Shown piece after piece: positions 35,717 through 47,831 of a DNA stretch of 64,000 nt. The notes beneath the pieces are model-generated. The model ran no database searches. It saw only the letters and a list, made by a program, of their open reading frames with translations, and was not told the DNA's origin. This DNA is from Cucumis sativus (lineage: Eukaryota > Streptophyta > Magnoliopsida > Cucurbitales > Cucurbitaceae): contig NC_026658.2 in assembly GCF_000004075.3 (NCBI RefSeq), forward strand, positions 744,001 through 808,000, read 5' to 3'. Positions within the stretch are counted from its first letter, which is position 1. Every line of letters starts with the position of its first letter. The translations under genes and the position numbers were made by a program.

Positions 35717-37490
35717 TATAATATATATCTATCATTCTCCTTTTCCTTCTCCAAATTCATTTTTCTCATAATATTTTACTCAAAATAAATAAATCAATCA
35801 AATATCCCATCTAATTATCTTAATAAGAAATCAATTATTAATGAAATAAAATCTAAATAAATCTACATGACTGTATTTTTGTCCTCAAGTGTAAATATTT
35901 TGCAACTCTATTTTTATGGAAGTGTAAATATTTTGTAAATATTCGATATCACTCATTCTAATTTTCTTAGTAAAAAATGAATTATCTTTAATCAAATAAA
36001 ATCTAAATAGTCGATTATCCCTTCTAATTAATTATCTCCAAAAAAAAATAATATTATCACTTTTATCTTAAACTTGAAATTAAAAAGACATCTCATTCCA
36101 ATTAACTCCAAAAATTTAAATTATAGAAAATACAGTCCGAATAATTAAATTATAAATACGAGGAGGTCTGAATATTACATACAGAGACTAAAAAGGTGGA
36201 GGAATCAAAATATTTATACCAACTTAAAAATTAGTGAAAAATACAATTTGGATCATGAGATTTTATGGTAAACAAAAAAACAGAGACATTTAGTTTATAA
36301 GATTTTAAAAAATGCTTTTAAATGATCCATAAGTTAATTTTACCATAGTTGTGGAAGGTACAAAGTCCCTAACAGTTAACTACCCGCTAAATTAACTCAA
36401 TAACTATTTAGAAAAAATAATTTAAACCACACACACTAAAAATGTTACTCTTTCAACTTCGTGTACCAAATAAAGACCAACATCAAATTTCAATAATCAA
36501 TAGTGGATTTTGACTCAAAAATTACCTATAAAAAGTACAGCAAGAAAATTAGAAGGTTCCTATTTTTTTATGACATTAAAATTAAGATTAGAAAAATCAA
36601 ATTTTTATTAATAAATGGATTAGTTTTCATTAGTTTTTAAGTTTCCAAATATTACACTAGTTTAGAGTTTTTGTCAATTTATTTTTATATATTTTAAATT
36701 GATTTTCAACCGTCATATTTGGTATAAAAAATGATTTTAAAACTATCAAACTACTAAAAAAATATATTTTAGGTATTTAAAAAACAATCTAAATATTGTG
36801 ATTTTTGGTTAATCACTTTTTCTGTTGCTTCAAAAACTAATTTTTAGGGGTTTCTTAATTTTCTAAAATCACCATCTTTAGTTTGACAAACACACCATAT
36901 CTTTTGTTATGGTGTGTAAAAGTTATGTGGCCAATAAAAAAAATGAACACTACTAAACCTTCTTAATATTTAGTTAAAAGGTAGATGATAAATTGATGTT
37001 TTATCGAAAAACTAAAAAAATCACTGACTTTCTAGATTTTGATCATCATCATTTTGAACATTGTTATTCTATTCAACTTTTTCGACTCACGTCTTTGATG
37101 CCAATGCAACTTATAAATTTGGCTGTGAATCAAGTTTGAAATAGTTTGTGGTTTAGGTCTTCTTTTGGATAGTTGCAAATTTAGCAATTAAATTCAAATT
37201 AATTAAGTATGTAGCACAATTTTAAAATTTTTGTAAATATAACAACATTTGTCAAAGTCTATCAATTATATAAGCCTATCACTGATAGACCATGTTTGTA
37301 AATATTGGTCTATCACTGATATACCATATGAAGTCTATAAGTAATACAAGTCTATCGGTGATAATTTTGTTATATTTACAATTATATTAAAATGTTATTA
37401 TATTCTTAATTATTATTCTCCTCAATTTCAATTTCTTTCTTTTTTTTTTTCTTCAAACTAAATAAAGTGTCACAAAGGTTGCAATTTTTC
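35717..37490. other. AT-rich intergenic region
   Basis: No gene seen between the divergently arranged CXC and PWP2 genes. It contains the MITE-like element listed separately at 37217-37395. Confidence 0.55.
37217..37395. mobile_element. MITE-like element with terminal inverted repeats
   Basis: A perfect 15-bp inverted pair, TTGTAAATATAACAA at 37231-37245 and TTGTTATATTTACAA at 37367-37381, extends with mismatches to about 30 bp on each side. The interior holds several copies of a CTATCACTGATAGAC-like phrase. Such motifs are, as I recall, abundant in cucurbit genomes. There is no transposase, so it would be non-autonomous. The superfamily is not determined. Confidence 0.55.
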
Positions 37491-38253
37491 TTTATTGAAA
37501 AACCCTAAACCTTCTTCTCTCTCTTCCTCTCTCTCCCTTTCACGATTTGCAGCGTGTGAAACGCCCCATTCGAAAGTCCCCTCTTTCTCGCCAGTAGCAG
37601 AACTCACGCCGCCAGACTACAACGCCCGCCTCACACGTTGGTACCACCGTCGACTGCGCGACCACCCTGACGTTGAGCTCTAACTCACGACACTGACGAC
37701 CTCCTCTGCGCGCGACCTCAAGTAATCCAGCGCAGTGGCGCGAGTTACACCCACGAACCAGCAGCCTCACTCTCGGTAGCAACAAACTGTGGTGACCCAC
37801 GCATTTTGGACAAGTTTCAGCAGCAATCCCCGCGCTTTCAACACCTTGTAGCAGCGTTTTCCCCCTTTGTGGTGAGTTTTCGGAACTTAATCTTTCATTT
37901 TCGGCATTAGAACTGAGTTACCCATTGTGTGATGACTCCAAATGTTTAGGATTAGGTAATTCCGGACACCAACTAGCAAGGTTTGGAGCACGTTTCAGTG
38001 GGAAAAAATTCTCTGATTTTTTTCGAACAGTTTAAGGTCCTTTAGATTGGCCTCTAATGCTTGGAAACCTTTATTTGTAGATTTGGCATAGATTTGGAAC
38101 TGTTAAGACACTTTGCAGCAAGAAAACAAGTCTATATTGGTGATTTTTAGGCGCCCAGAAAATATCAAACCCTCCAAAATCCCTACCTCTGCTTCTGAGA
38201 AATCAAAGAGCTGAATTTTGGCAGAAATTTTACCGGAATCATAATCGCCGGTG
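37491..38253 (+). promoter_or_regulatory. PWP2 promoter and leader
   Basis: A telo-box AAACCCTAA near 37500 is followed by CT-rich, then GC-rich sequence to about 37870, where CTTTGTG/GTGAGT looks like a leader-intron donor. Telo-boxes near the start site are common in plant ribosome-biogenesis genes, which fits PWP2. The open frames at 37495-37683 (plus) and 37540-37800 (minus) are treated as chance. Confidence 0.5.
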
Positions 38254-41200
38254 ATGAATTACCGGTTTCAAAACCTGTTGGGAGCGCCGTATAGAGGTGG
38301 GAATGTTCTGATTTCAGAGGACACTCTGTTAATCTCACCCGTCGGTAACCGGATCTCCGTTACCGACCTTGTCAAGTCTCAAACAACGACTCTTCCCCTT
38401 CAATCATCTTCCAATATATGTCGTATTGCCCTCTCCCCCGATGGGGTATTTTTATTCACTGTGGACGAGAAGAATCGTTGCCTCTTCATCAATCTCCGAC
38501 GTCGAGTTGTTCTTCACCGTATTTCCTTCAAGAAGCCTGTCAGTGTCGTCAAGTTTAGCCCCGACGGTGCAAATATTGCTGTTGGCACTGGGAAATTGGT
38601 GCAAATTTGGCGCGCACCGGGGTTTAGGAAGGAATTCTTTCCTTTCGAACTGGTAAGAACTTTTGCCGATTGTCATGATAAAGTTACAGCGTTAGACTGG
38701 AGTCCTGATGGCAATTACTTACTTGCTGGGTCGAAGGATTTGACTGCTAGGTTACTTTTTGTGAAGAAGTTAAGTGGGGTTAAGTATAAACCACAGTTGT
38801 TTTTGGGTCACAGAGATTCAATTGTCGGTTCATATTTTGGGACTAATAAGAAAACTAATAAGGTAGAAAAAGTTTATACGATCACGCGAGATTGTTATAT
38901 TTTTAGTTGGGGTATTATACAGAATAATTTTGATGAAATGGAAGTGGATAATTCAGAACCAGCTTCACCGGGGACTCCTAGGAGGGATAGTGAAGAAAAT
39001 GTGGAGAGTGGTGGGGTTGTTAGTGTTAAGAAGAGGAAGAATATTGGTGATGGTAATGTGGATAGTGAAGATGGTTACTTGCTTAGAGAAAAATGGCAGT
39101 TAGTGAGGAAGGATAATTTTTCTCAGGCTCCGGCAAAGGTGACTGCATGTGATTATCATAGGTACCTTGATATGGTGGTTGTGGGATTCTCTAATGGTGT
39201 GTTTGGGCTGTATCAGATGCCGGATTTTGTGTGCTTGCACATGTTGTCAATATCAAGAGAGAAAATTACCACAGCTATTTTCAATCAGCATGGCAACTGG
39301 TTGTCATTTGGGTGTGCGAAACTTGGTCAGTTACTAGTGTGGGAATGGCGGTCGGAAAGCTACATATTGAAACAACAGGGACATTACTTTGATGTTAATT
39401 GTCTTGCTTATTCACCGGATTCACAACTATTGGCAACTGGAGCTGATGATAACAAAGTCAAGGTACCTTAATTTCTTAAAGGTGTACTTTTTTCTTTAAC
39501 ATGTAATTACCCTAATGCAATAGATAGTTGGATTCACTTATGACAAATAACAAAAAATGTGTTCTACTCCATATTTCCAAATGTACAGTGTATTTTTTAC
39601 GATCTGTAAGTTTAAACACTTGGCGGTCCTTGGCTCCTGTAGCTAAGTGATCACGTTACTTGTGCTTATCAGTTATCAGTATGTAGTCTAGTGACCCTCT
39701 GACTTATTGTACCCTAATGTAATACTGATTTTTTCATCATCGGCAAGGAAGTATGATGCCAAATTTGTTTGAGCCTTTTTTAATAATTTCTTGTTGTTGG
39801 ATGAACTGGCTAATGCCTGTTTGGTGTAGGTCTGGACGGTTCAATCGGGCTTCTGCTTTGTTACATTCTCCGAGCATGCAAATGCTGTTACTGCCCTCCA
39901 GTTTCTGGCAAATAACCACTGTCTCTTGAGTGCATCTCTTGATGGTACTGTTCGTGCATGGGATTTGTTTCGCTATCGAAATTTTAGAACTTTTACCTCC
40001 CCTACTTCTCGGCAATTTGTTTCCTTGGCGGTAGATCAAAGTGGTGAAGTTGTTTGTGCTGGAACATTAGATTCGTTTGAGGTATCCTCGTGAGCTTTCT
40101 TGGAATATGGGTGCTCCCTACTAGCTTTATGCTAAAGTCCTGGCTGAAAGTTTGTGTACTTTGTAGATTTTTGTTTGGTCAATGAAGACTGGTCGTTTGT
40201 TGGATATCCTCAGTGGGCATGAAGGTCCCGTTCATGGATTGATGTTTTCTCCTACAAATGTGAGTTCATGGACACATTCATTTACATCTTGAATTTCTAA
40301 TTCTAGAATAATATTTTACTTCATGTTGGATCTTTTTATCTCTTTATTTTCTTTGATTATGCTTATCTTTTCCCTATCTTTTTGTCAATAATAAAGATGA
40401 GAGTTTTATTGCTATTTTTTTTTCCTAATACTAATCACCTTTCCTTACTATCATGTAGGCAGTCTTAGCTTCCTCATCATGGGATAAAACTGTTCGCTTG
40501 TGGGATGTTTTTGAAGGGAAAGGGGCTGTTGAAACGTTCAATCACATGCATGATGTTCTTACTGTGGTTTATCGTCCAGATGGAAGGCAGTTGGCTAGCT
40601 GTACATTAGATGGTCAGATCCATTTTTGGGATCCCATTGATGGTATATTGATGTATACAATTGAAGGGCGTAGGGACATTGCTGGAGGGCGTTTGATGAC
40701 TGATAGAAGATCTGCCGCTACTTCAAGTTCAGGAAAGTGCTTCACAACATTATGTTATTCTGCCGATGGGAGTTATATATTAGCTGGAGGATCTAGTAAA
40801 TACATCTGTATGTATGACATTGCAGATCAGGTTAGTTTGTATGTTTTTATTTTTATTTATAGTCTCTGACTATTTGTATTGCATTAGATCAAATGACTGG
40901 ATTTCAGATACCAACTTTGCATTCATTTAACTGGTTCGAGGCTTTAATGTAAATAAAAACGTCATATATGATTTGTTTGTTTGATTGGATGTTGTCACAA
41001 CACTACAAAAGTTATATAAAGTGAAACTATACATGTTCCTTTTATATGAAATTTCAGTTCCCTTGATTAAAACCTAGTAGGTTGGCGTGTTTGTTGATTG
41101 TGTTTCATGTTGAAAGAATTCAAATTGGTTTTCATTACTTTTGGTTACAGTGTGATTTTCCCTTTTTACATCATAATACCTGAGAAGAACCTGTTCTCCC

Positions 41201-42430
41201 CTTGGATTATATTGCTTTACGCATGAAGTCATGGAGAAGTTGTTTGGATATCCGAAGCATAGTGCAGCTACTGCTACACTTCATGTTTTTCTTTCAGTTG
41301 TCTTTTTCTCTCACCTTTTTTCCTTGTTGCATCATGTTGTGGTTCAGCATTATATATCGTGTTTTTCCTGCTCAGGTATTGTTGCGGAGGTTTCAAATAA
41401 CCAATAATCTCTCTTTAGATGGAGTTCTCGACGTTTTAAATTCTAAGAATATGACAGATGCTGGCCCCTTAGATTTGATTGATGACGATGACAGTGATAT
41501 AGAAGAAGGAGTTGATCAACAAACACGTGAGAAATTAGGCCATGATTTACCAGGGTCCTTGCTCAATCGTGGACGACCAGTCGTAAGAACAAAATGCTTA
41601 AGAATTGCGCCAACTGGTCGAAATTTTGCAGCATCAACAACGGAAGGAGTTCTTATTTATTCAATCGACGAATCTTTTATCTTTGATCCTACTGATCTTG
41701 ACATCGATGTCACACCTGAGGTAATGAATGCAGATGTTGTCTAGCAATTATCATAAACATAAGTTATTGCTTTTAAGGGAAAATAAATTATATTGCAATA
41801 AGATAAAGACAGAACTACTAAAATAAAATTGATTTTTCTGGCATGTTCCTAACCGAATTTGAGATTGTTGTCTTGAACGGTTCATCTTTTTCATATTTAT
41901 TGTTGGTTAATGTTTTTGCAGGCAATCAATGCTGCACTTGATGAAGATCAATCGAGCAGGGCTTTAATTCTTAGTTTGCGATTAAATGAGGATGCTTTAA
42001 TAAAGAAATGCATTTTCTCTGTGAATCCTGTGGATATTGCAAAACTAATCCAATCCATTCCGCATAGATATTTGCAGAGGTTAGTCGAGGCATTAGCGGA
42101 ACTTCTGGAAAGTTGCCCACATTTGGAGTTTGTTCTACGGTGGTGTCAGGTAGTTTCTTGAGTTTCTAGTGCAGATGGAGATATTGTATTTTAGCCGTAA
42201 AACTGTAGTTGTGGAAATGATTGAACTCATCATTAATTCTTTTTACTCAGGAACTTTGCAAAGTTCACGGGACTTACATCCAACAAAATTCTAGAAACCT
42301 ACTTCCTGCCTTAAAATCCTTGCAAATGGCTATAACCAGAACACATCAAGATGTGGCTGATATGTGTTCGTCGAATGAGTATTTACTTCGGTATCTTTGC
42401 TCAACAAGTGCCAAGAAGGAAACAAGTTAA
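38254..42430 (+). CDS. PWP2: Periodic tryptophan protein 2 (PWP2/UTP1), WD40 ribosome-biogenesis factor
   Basis: Seven exons, 38254-39462, 39830-40081, 40167-40259, 40459-40830, 41376-41720, 41922-42149 and 42251-42430, give 892 residues. The ATG at 38254 starts MNYRFQNLLGAPYRGG, typical of PWP2. Many WD repeats follow over two beta-propellers (SPDG and WDxF/VQIW phrases throughout). The second ends in the acidic linker DDDDSDIEEG, and then comes a C-terminal Utp12-type helical domain (exons 6-7). An NLS-like KKRK lies in an acidic insert of the first exon. PWP2 is a core subunit of the UTP-B complex, which binds the 5' ETS of pre-rRNA in the nucleolus for small-subunit processing. Arabidopsis At1g15440 is the counterpart I recall. 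Confidence 0.95.
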
Positions 42431-43764
42431 TATCAGCACGGTGGGAACCCAGCCAAAACTACTCAGTTAAAGACCCCTGAATGATTCAGGCGAGGAAGAG
42501 TATTCCAAGTTAGACTCGAGTTAAATACGTCGTGATTCATGGTAATTGATGGGGTGATAAGTCCTTATCTACCCTACAGTTTTGTCAAAATCGTAACTGA
42601 TGGAGCAGTCAGATGGATTTATTGTAAGTTAGGCAGGAAAAAGTTTTTCATTTCTTCTTTTTCTGTCCTTTTTAATTTCTTCCAGTTATGATTGTATTAA
42701 TATTAATGCCTTTTTGGAGATTGAGATTGAACATGAAAATGAGTAAAATTAAGACAGGATCCCAAATGTAATGAACGTTTGAGCTTATACTTTTTGCTTT
42801 TTTAAATGCTTTAACAGGTTTTGGAGAGGCTATTCAGTTATTTGAATTTATTGTCTATGCCAAATTTCTTTTGGTCATTGAATTAATTTTTTTTAAAATC
42901 ATTTAATTTAAAAAAAAAAATTTAAATGACAAAACTTTTAAAAGCACCTATAAATATATACCAAAAATTATTACCATCAATCTAAGGTTGATTACAAAAA
43001 TAAATTACTATCTATATTCAAAACATAATTTTGCTATTTTTAAAAATAATCAATAAAATTTTCTTTAGTGGACTTAGTTAGATTGGAGTAATGTAAAATT
43101 TTTGTTATTTAAAAGTTTTAAATTGAAGGACTTTTTGTGTAGACAGCAGATTCAAATCTTTTTTCTAATGTAAATATTTTATTATCTATTAATATATATG
43201 TAATTTGGGTTGGAGTTGGAACAACCCAGATTTCTTTAGTCAACCTCCCACGATGAAAATAGAAAATGTTTAACTTAATCCAACTCAACAACAAAAATGT
43301 TTGGGTTGTTGGGGAGGGATTATTTTTTTGTTTGGGTTGTTGGGGTGGGATTATTTGAACCCCTGAGTATTTTTTTCCTCCAACAAATGTGAGACAAGAA
43401 ATAAAAATTTAAATATCATAGAATTTAACATGTATTACTTTAGCTGTATATATTGCGTTTTAGAAGTAGATAAAATAACATTTCAAGCAATGTCCTAAAA
43501 TGTTGGTAAAAGCAAGCAATGGTAGCACCAAGAGAAAAGAGGTAAAATAACAGTGGTAAGTGTAGGTCACATTTATTAGAGAATATATGTGACATTAAAA
43601 AGAAAAGAAGAAAAAAAGAGAGGTGAAATGATCGACTACAAACCCTCTGGAGATAGGAAAAGAGGTTTGGCTAATAACAAACATAAATAATCTTCAGCCT
43701 CATCTTCTCACAAGTTGAAACAAAAAAAGAAGAAAAAATGGGTTTAATCATATCTTCATAGAAC
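42431..43764. other. Convergent spacer between PWP2 and GRXS15
   Basis: 3' UTRs at both sides with AT-rich DNA between. A phrase containing GTTTGGGTTGTTGGGG is directly repeated at about 43300-43350, with an imperfect inverted copy upstream near 43205-43230, suggesting a small repeat insertion. No gene seen. Confidence 0.5.
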
Positions 43765-46381
43765 TTATTCAGTCTTCTGATTGGCTGCAATATCGTTGAG
43801 CTTTTCCTTCAATTCTCCAGACTACACATGACAAAGAACAATATCAAGGCAATGCATCAAACGAGCACTTTGAAAATAAAGTTAGTTAAAAGAACACTTT
43901 TAGTCCTGTCTGAAAGTAACAATTTAGTTCTTGAACTTTAGTTTATTAGGATTACAACAGAGAGAACTTTGAGGATAAAGTTGGTTAAAAAACATTTTTG
44001 ATCCTTTAATGAATCTTTAATGAATGTAAAAATTTAGTCCCTAAACTGATTTGAATTTTAACACAGGTACCTTGAAAGAGAGTGACAGAAAACCCTTAAG
44101 TTCATGTAGGAACTTATGAGAAGTGAACTAAGGTATAAGAAGTTGGATACCTGATGCAGATTGAGTATGATATCAGATCCTCCAATAAACTCTCCTTTTA
44201 TGAATATCTGTGGAAATGTTGGCCAATGGCTGCCATCCAAAATACTTTCAAATCACAACACGTCCAATTACTTCTTCAGCCAACAATGTCACGAGTTTAA
44301 ATTCAGAAATAATTTCATTTGTCAAGTAGCAAATATCCATCGGCATGTCTATATAATCCTAAATAATCCTTAAATTGAGGGGCTCAATATTGAAATTCAA
44401 TATCTATTGATATCTCCGATATCCTTATAATTGCTCTTGAGACAGAAAAAATGGTTAACCATTTGGCCTGATAAAGTACAAATACTAATAACAATATCCA
44501 CATCCATAACTTAGTTTGGAGTAAAAACAATTTAATTATTAATTTATATACAAATAATATCCACATCCATTTTATTAGAGTCTAATAAAGTACAAATACT
44601 AATAACAATATCCACATCCATAGCTTAGTTTGAGAGTAAAAACGATTTAATTGTAATTTATATAAATTTTTTGCTTATATTTCTGGAAATAAACAAACTA
44701 TAACTAATTTGTGAGCCATTCACAATTTCATAGTCTGAAATTAGTTCATACCTACGCTACACATCCATGACTTCATTTTTTGGAAATCAAATATTTGAAA
44801 ATTTTCACCCCTGAAGAGGGAAATTCGGTATCTAAGGGGCCACGGGCCAGCATACCTGAAGGATTTCACGGCACTTTTAAGTTCAGCGTCTTCCAAGATA
44901 TTTCTAGCACTCAAAGGTACATCTGCAAAACTTAAACACATTAGAATCGTGGAAAAAGATGAGAAGCAATAGAAAGGTGCTGCAAGGATTTATATTCAGA
45001 GATAGGCACAGTACAAAGCATGCAAGTTTGTGATTTTAAAAAGCCGATCCAGATTTTCGTCCTAAGAACTAGAAAACCAAAGACCATACAGAAAAAATTC
45101 ATGCAAAAGATAGGATTGGAAAGAAGCAAGATAATGGTAGACATTAGCGATCAGTCAGCCAGTAATTTGAAGTATTGAGAGCATATAGTTATAATATAAT
45201 ATACTTGTTACACACATAACAAACATAACAGGCACAATATTGGCTCACTCAAACATAGGATTATAAGACCATCAGTTTATGTTCCAGGGGAACGAACAGA
45301 CAGGCATGTCCCTGAAAAAGCTTATCCCAAAGAGAATAGACTCATTAAAACAGACAAGCACACACAATGAGCACTTACTATATAACTTCAACACTCTAAC
45401 AGCAAGAGCACTAAATCCACATTGAGGAACATCCGGCACCCCTTTCATGTAGATCATCACAGGATTTTGTCGTACATCCTGATAACAATACAAAATGAAA
45501 AATAATGCCGATATGAGACTTGCATACCCATGAAAGCATAGATATTGGCAGGCTGATGTTGAAGAGTTAAAGACCTTACAATGTAGTTTAAAAATAACAT
45601 AGCCAATAAAAAAACTAGAAAAGAATAAAGTCAAAGTTGCCGTAATATGTCAGTATTTCTAAACCATTAGTACCGGTTCTTAAATTCTCCACATTCTACT
45701 CAGACCAGAAAACATTTAACCTTTCTACATTTTGCAGAATCTGGAAGACCTTTTTGTTACTTTCTCATTTTGTGTACAACTAATCATGAAATTTTCTCTT
45801 ATCAAGAAAAGAGAGGCAAAGCACATAGCTCTTCTAGATTAGACACATCAAAATATGCTTCCTATATATTATCAGTTCTTTAACAAAAGCAGTCATACCT
45901 GTTCCACAACATCCCTCAAAGAAAGGCCAGAATTCTCAAGTTTATTAGTAGGTTTGAAATCGTCATGGGTATCAGGTTCATTGGGTACTGTCGTTGAGTA
46001 TCTCATTCCATGCTGATAATTTAACCCAGGCACCACCTATCAACAGTTCAAAATGAGGCACCACAATATAATCAGCATAGTACAAGCTTTTCCTTAACTT
46101 AGCTCAACTTATTTAACTTCAAATTGGAAAACTTTATTGTAATACACCTCTAGGTATTGGCAGTTCTTACTCCTCTATTTCATTCATTAATGAAATTTGT
46201 TTCTCTTCTAAAAAAATAAGTAAACAAGACAAAAGCTAAAACCAACGGAACAAAACAATAGGAATCAGAAACTAATATATGATAGTGTGATTTTTTCAAA
46301 CCGTACTATTCTGCTAGTGCGAGTAGCAGGCAGACCTGCCAAGCCCTTGAAGAGTAAGTTTGATAATGATTTTGCCATCAT
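43765..46381 (-). CDS. GRXS15: Monothiol glutaredoxin S15, mitochondrial
   Basis: Six minus-strand exons, 46307-46381, 45899-46036, 45379-45478, 44856-44922, 44151-44229 and 43765-43821, give 171 residues. The first 40 residues are Arg/Ser/Leu-rich and read as a mitochondrial presequence. The glutaredoxin fold has [13 protein letters not shown] with the monothiol active site CGFS (Cys91), [16 protein letters not shown] for glutathione binding and GGSDI. CGFS glutaredoxins bind a [2Fe-2S] cluster with glutathione and pass it on in the mitochondrial Fe-S pathway. Two start codons are adjacent (MMAK); the first was taken. Intron 4 (44230-44855) contains a tandem duplication. Arabidopsis At3g15660 is the relative I recall. 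Confidence 0.95.
44470..44680. repeat. 114-bp partial tandem duplication in a GRXS15 intron
   Basis: A segment starting ATAAAGTACAAATACTAATA recurs 114 bp later with the same following CAATATCCACATCCATA phrase. The second copy is diverged and incomplete. Confidence 0.8.
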
Positions 46382-47831
46382 TCCAATTGTAAGAGTAGCG
46401 CCCAATTAGATACTCTAAAGTAGACAACAAGTTCAAAAGTCAGTAAATTGGAGTACGGTTTTAAACATGTGCAAGTAGTGGCATACATCAAGATACAATG
46501 AGAAACTGAAAAACCGGATACAAATTCCTTGAGCAACAAGATTTTAAGACTTTCACATTATCCAATAGAAGAATTACAAGCAAACAGCACCTCACGAAGG
46601 AATACAAGCTTAAAGACTACAAATTTTCGAATACCCAAGTAATAGAAAGAGGCATGAATATTCAACGGTTAATGGAATGACACAGATCATCTAGAAAACC
46701 ATAGATAGCTACAATACTACAACAAAACACCACCAGAAATGAAATAAATGTGAATCAAACACGTTGCTACAGCTCAATATTGCCGAAATTGAGATAGTTA
46801 AAAAAAAAGATATAGGAAAGCGAAGAAGAAAAGAAGAAAAAACGTGGACAGACCTTGAGGTTGAAGGAGAACGAAAATTTAGTGCGGCAGGATGGAGAGG
46901 GAGGAGAAAAGAAAAGAAATATGGTTGTGGGGATGGTGAAGGAGTTTGGCTACGTGACTTGGTGGTGATGTCTAGTTGAGAAATGGAGAAAAATAACTCC
47001 TTAGGGTTTACTCTTTTTTATTCACATGGGAGATTGTTGAATTTTATAAAATTACTGTGAAGTTAGAATAAAGGAAAGGATAAAAGAATATATTCGATGT
47101 TTGGAAAAATAATATTTGATCGAAAAAATTAAAAATTTATTTTTGTTTAAACTCATTTTTAGATGGTTTAAAATACATTTCAAATCCTTTAGTTATTTTC
47201 TAAATTAAACAAAACATGTAATCAAAATACACTATAAATAAATAGTTAAAAAAAACAAAAGATTCAAATTATAGCGCACACCAACGAGTAAAAAAGAAAG
47301 ACTACTTTTTTATCTAAAATAACAAATGTGGAGTCAATAGTTGCTTAAACATTTCTTTAAAAATATAAGTAATTTTAAATAAATGTGATAAAATTATGAA
47401 TTATAACAAAAAAAAAAAATTAATTTCTATAAATGACCTTGTGTTACTAACTATCAAATAAAGTTTTTTATAACAAAAGTTTATTTGATTGGACGATTTC
47501 ACTTGAAAACAATTAAAATAAATGTTATTACAATTTCTATTAAAACTGATTCATCAACAAAATTTTATTAAAAGAAGAAAGCAGACGTGTCTAAATCACA
47601 TGGCCACGAACTTACAATCAGATATGAACAAGTACGCACGACCGTACCGGACAGAAGCTGAGCCTTGCGATCCGGTGCACCAGGTTGTTCGAAACACCGG
47701 CCAGTGAGTCTCGCTTGAGAGTTGAAATTAAAGCTTGAAGATCCTTCCGAATCTCTCTTTTTTGCCTTCTTTCATTCTTTACACAGAGAATCGAAGTTTC
47801 CAATATTCACAAAGAAACCGGTGATCCAAAG
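46382..47831. other. Shared upstream region of GRXS15 and BRCC36
   Basis: The two genes are divergent, so this 1.45 kb holds both promoters. The part from about 46840 to 46990 is purine-rich and less AT-rich and probably belongs to the GRXS15 leader. The part from about 47620 probably belongs to the BRCC36 leader. No TATA box is convincing on either side. Open frames at 46764-46979 and 47522-47803 lack any family signature. Confidence 0.5.

Noticed and set aside
35476-35735. Open frames on both strands in a GC-rich island
   Set aside because: Better explained as the 5' UTR exon of the CXC gene, with a strong minus-strand donor and a TATA box upstream.
37495-37800. Overlapping open frames before PWP2
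   Set aside because: They lie in the PWP2 leader, lack conserved motifs, and their composition is that of a CT/GC-rich leader.
40082-40166. PWP2 intron 2 starts GTATCCTC, close to the U12-type GT site
   Set aside because: No U12 branch-site match (TCCTTRAY) lies within 10-20 bases of the acceptor, so it is most likely an ordinary intron with a chance resemblance.
47522-47803. Open frames on both strands before BRCC36
   Set aside because: No domain; they overlap the expected promoter and leader.
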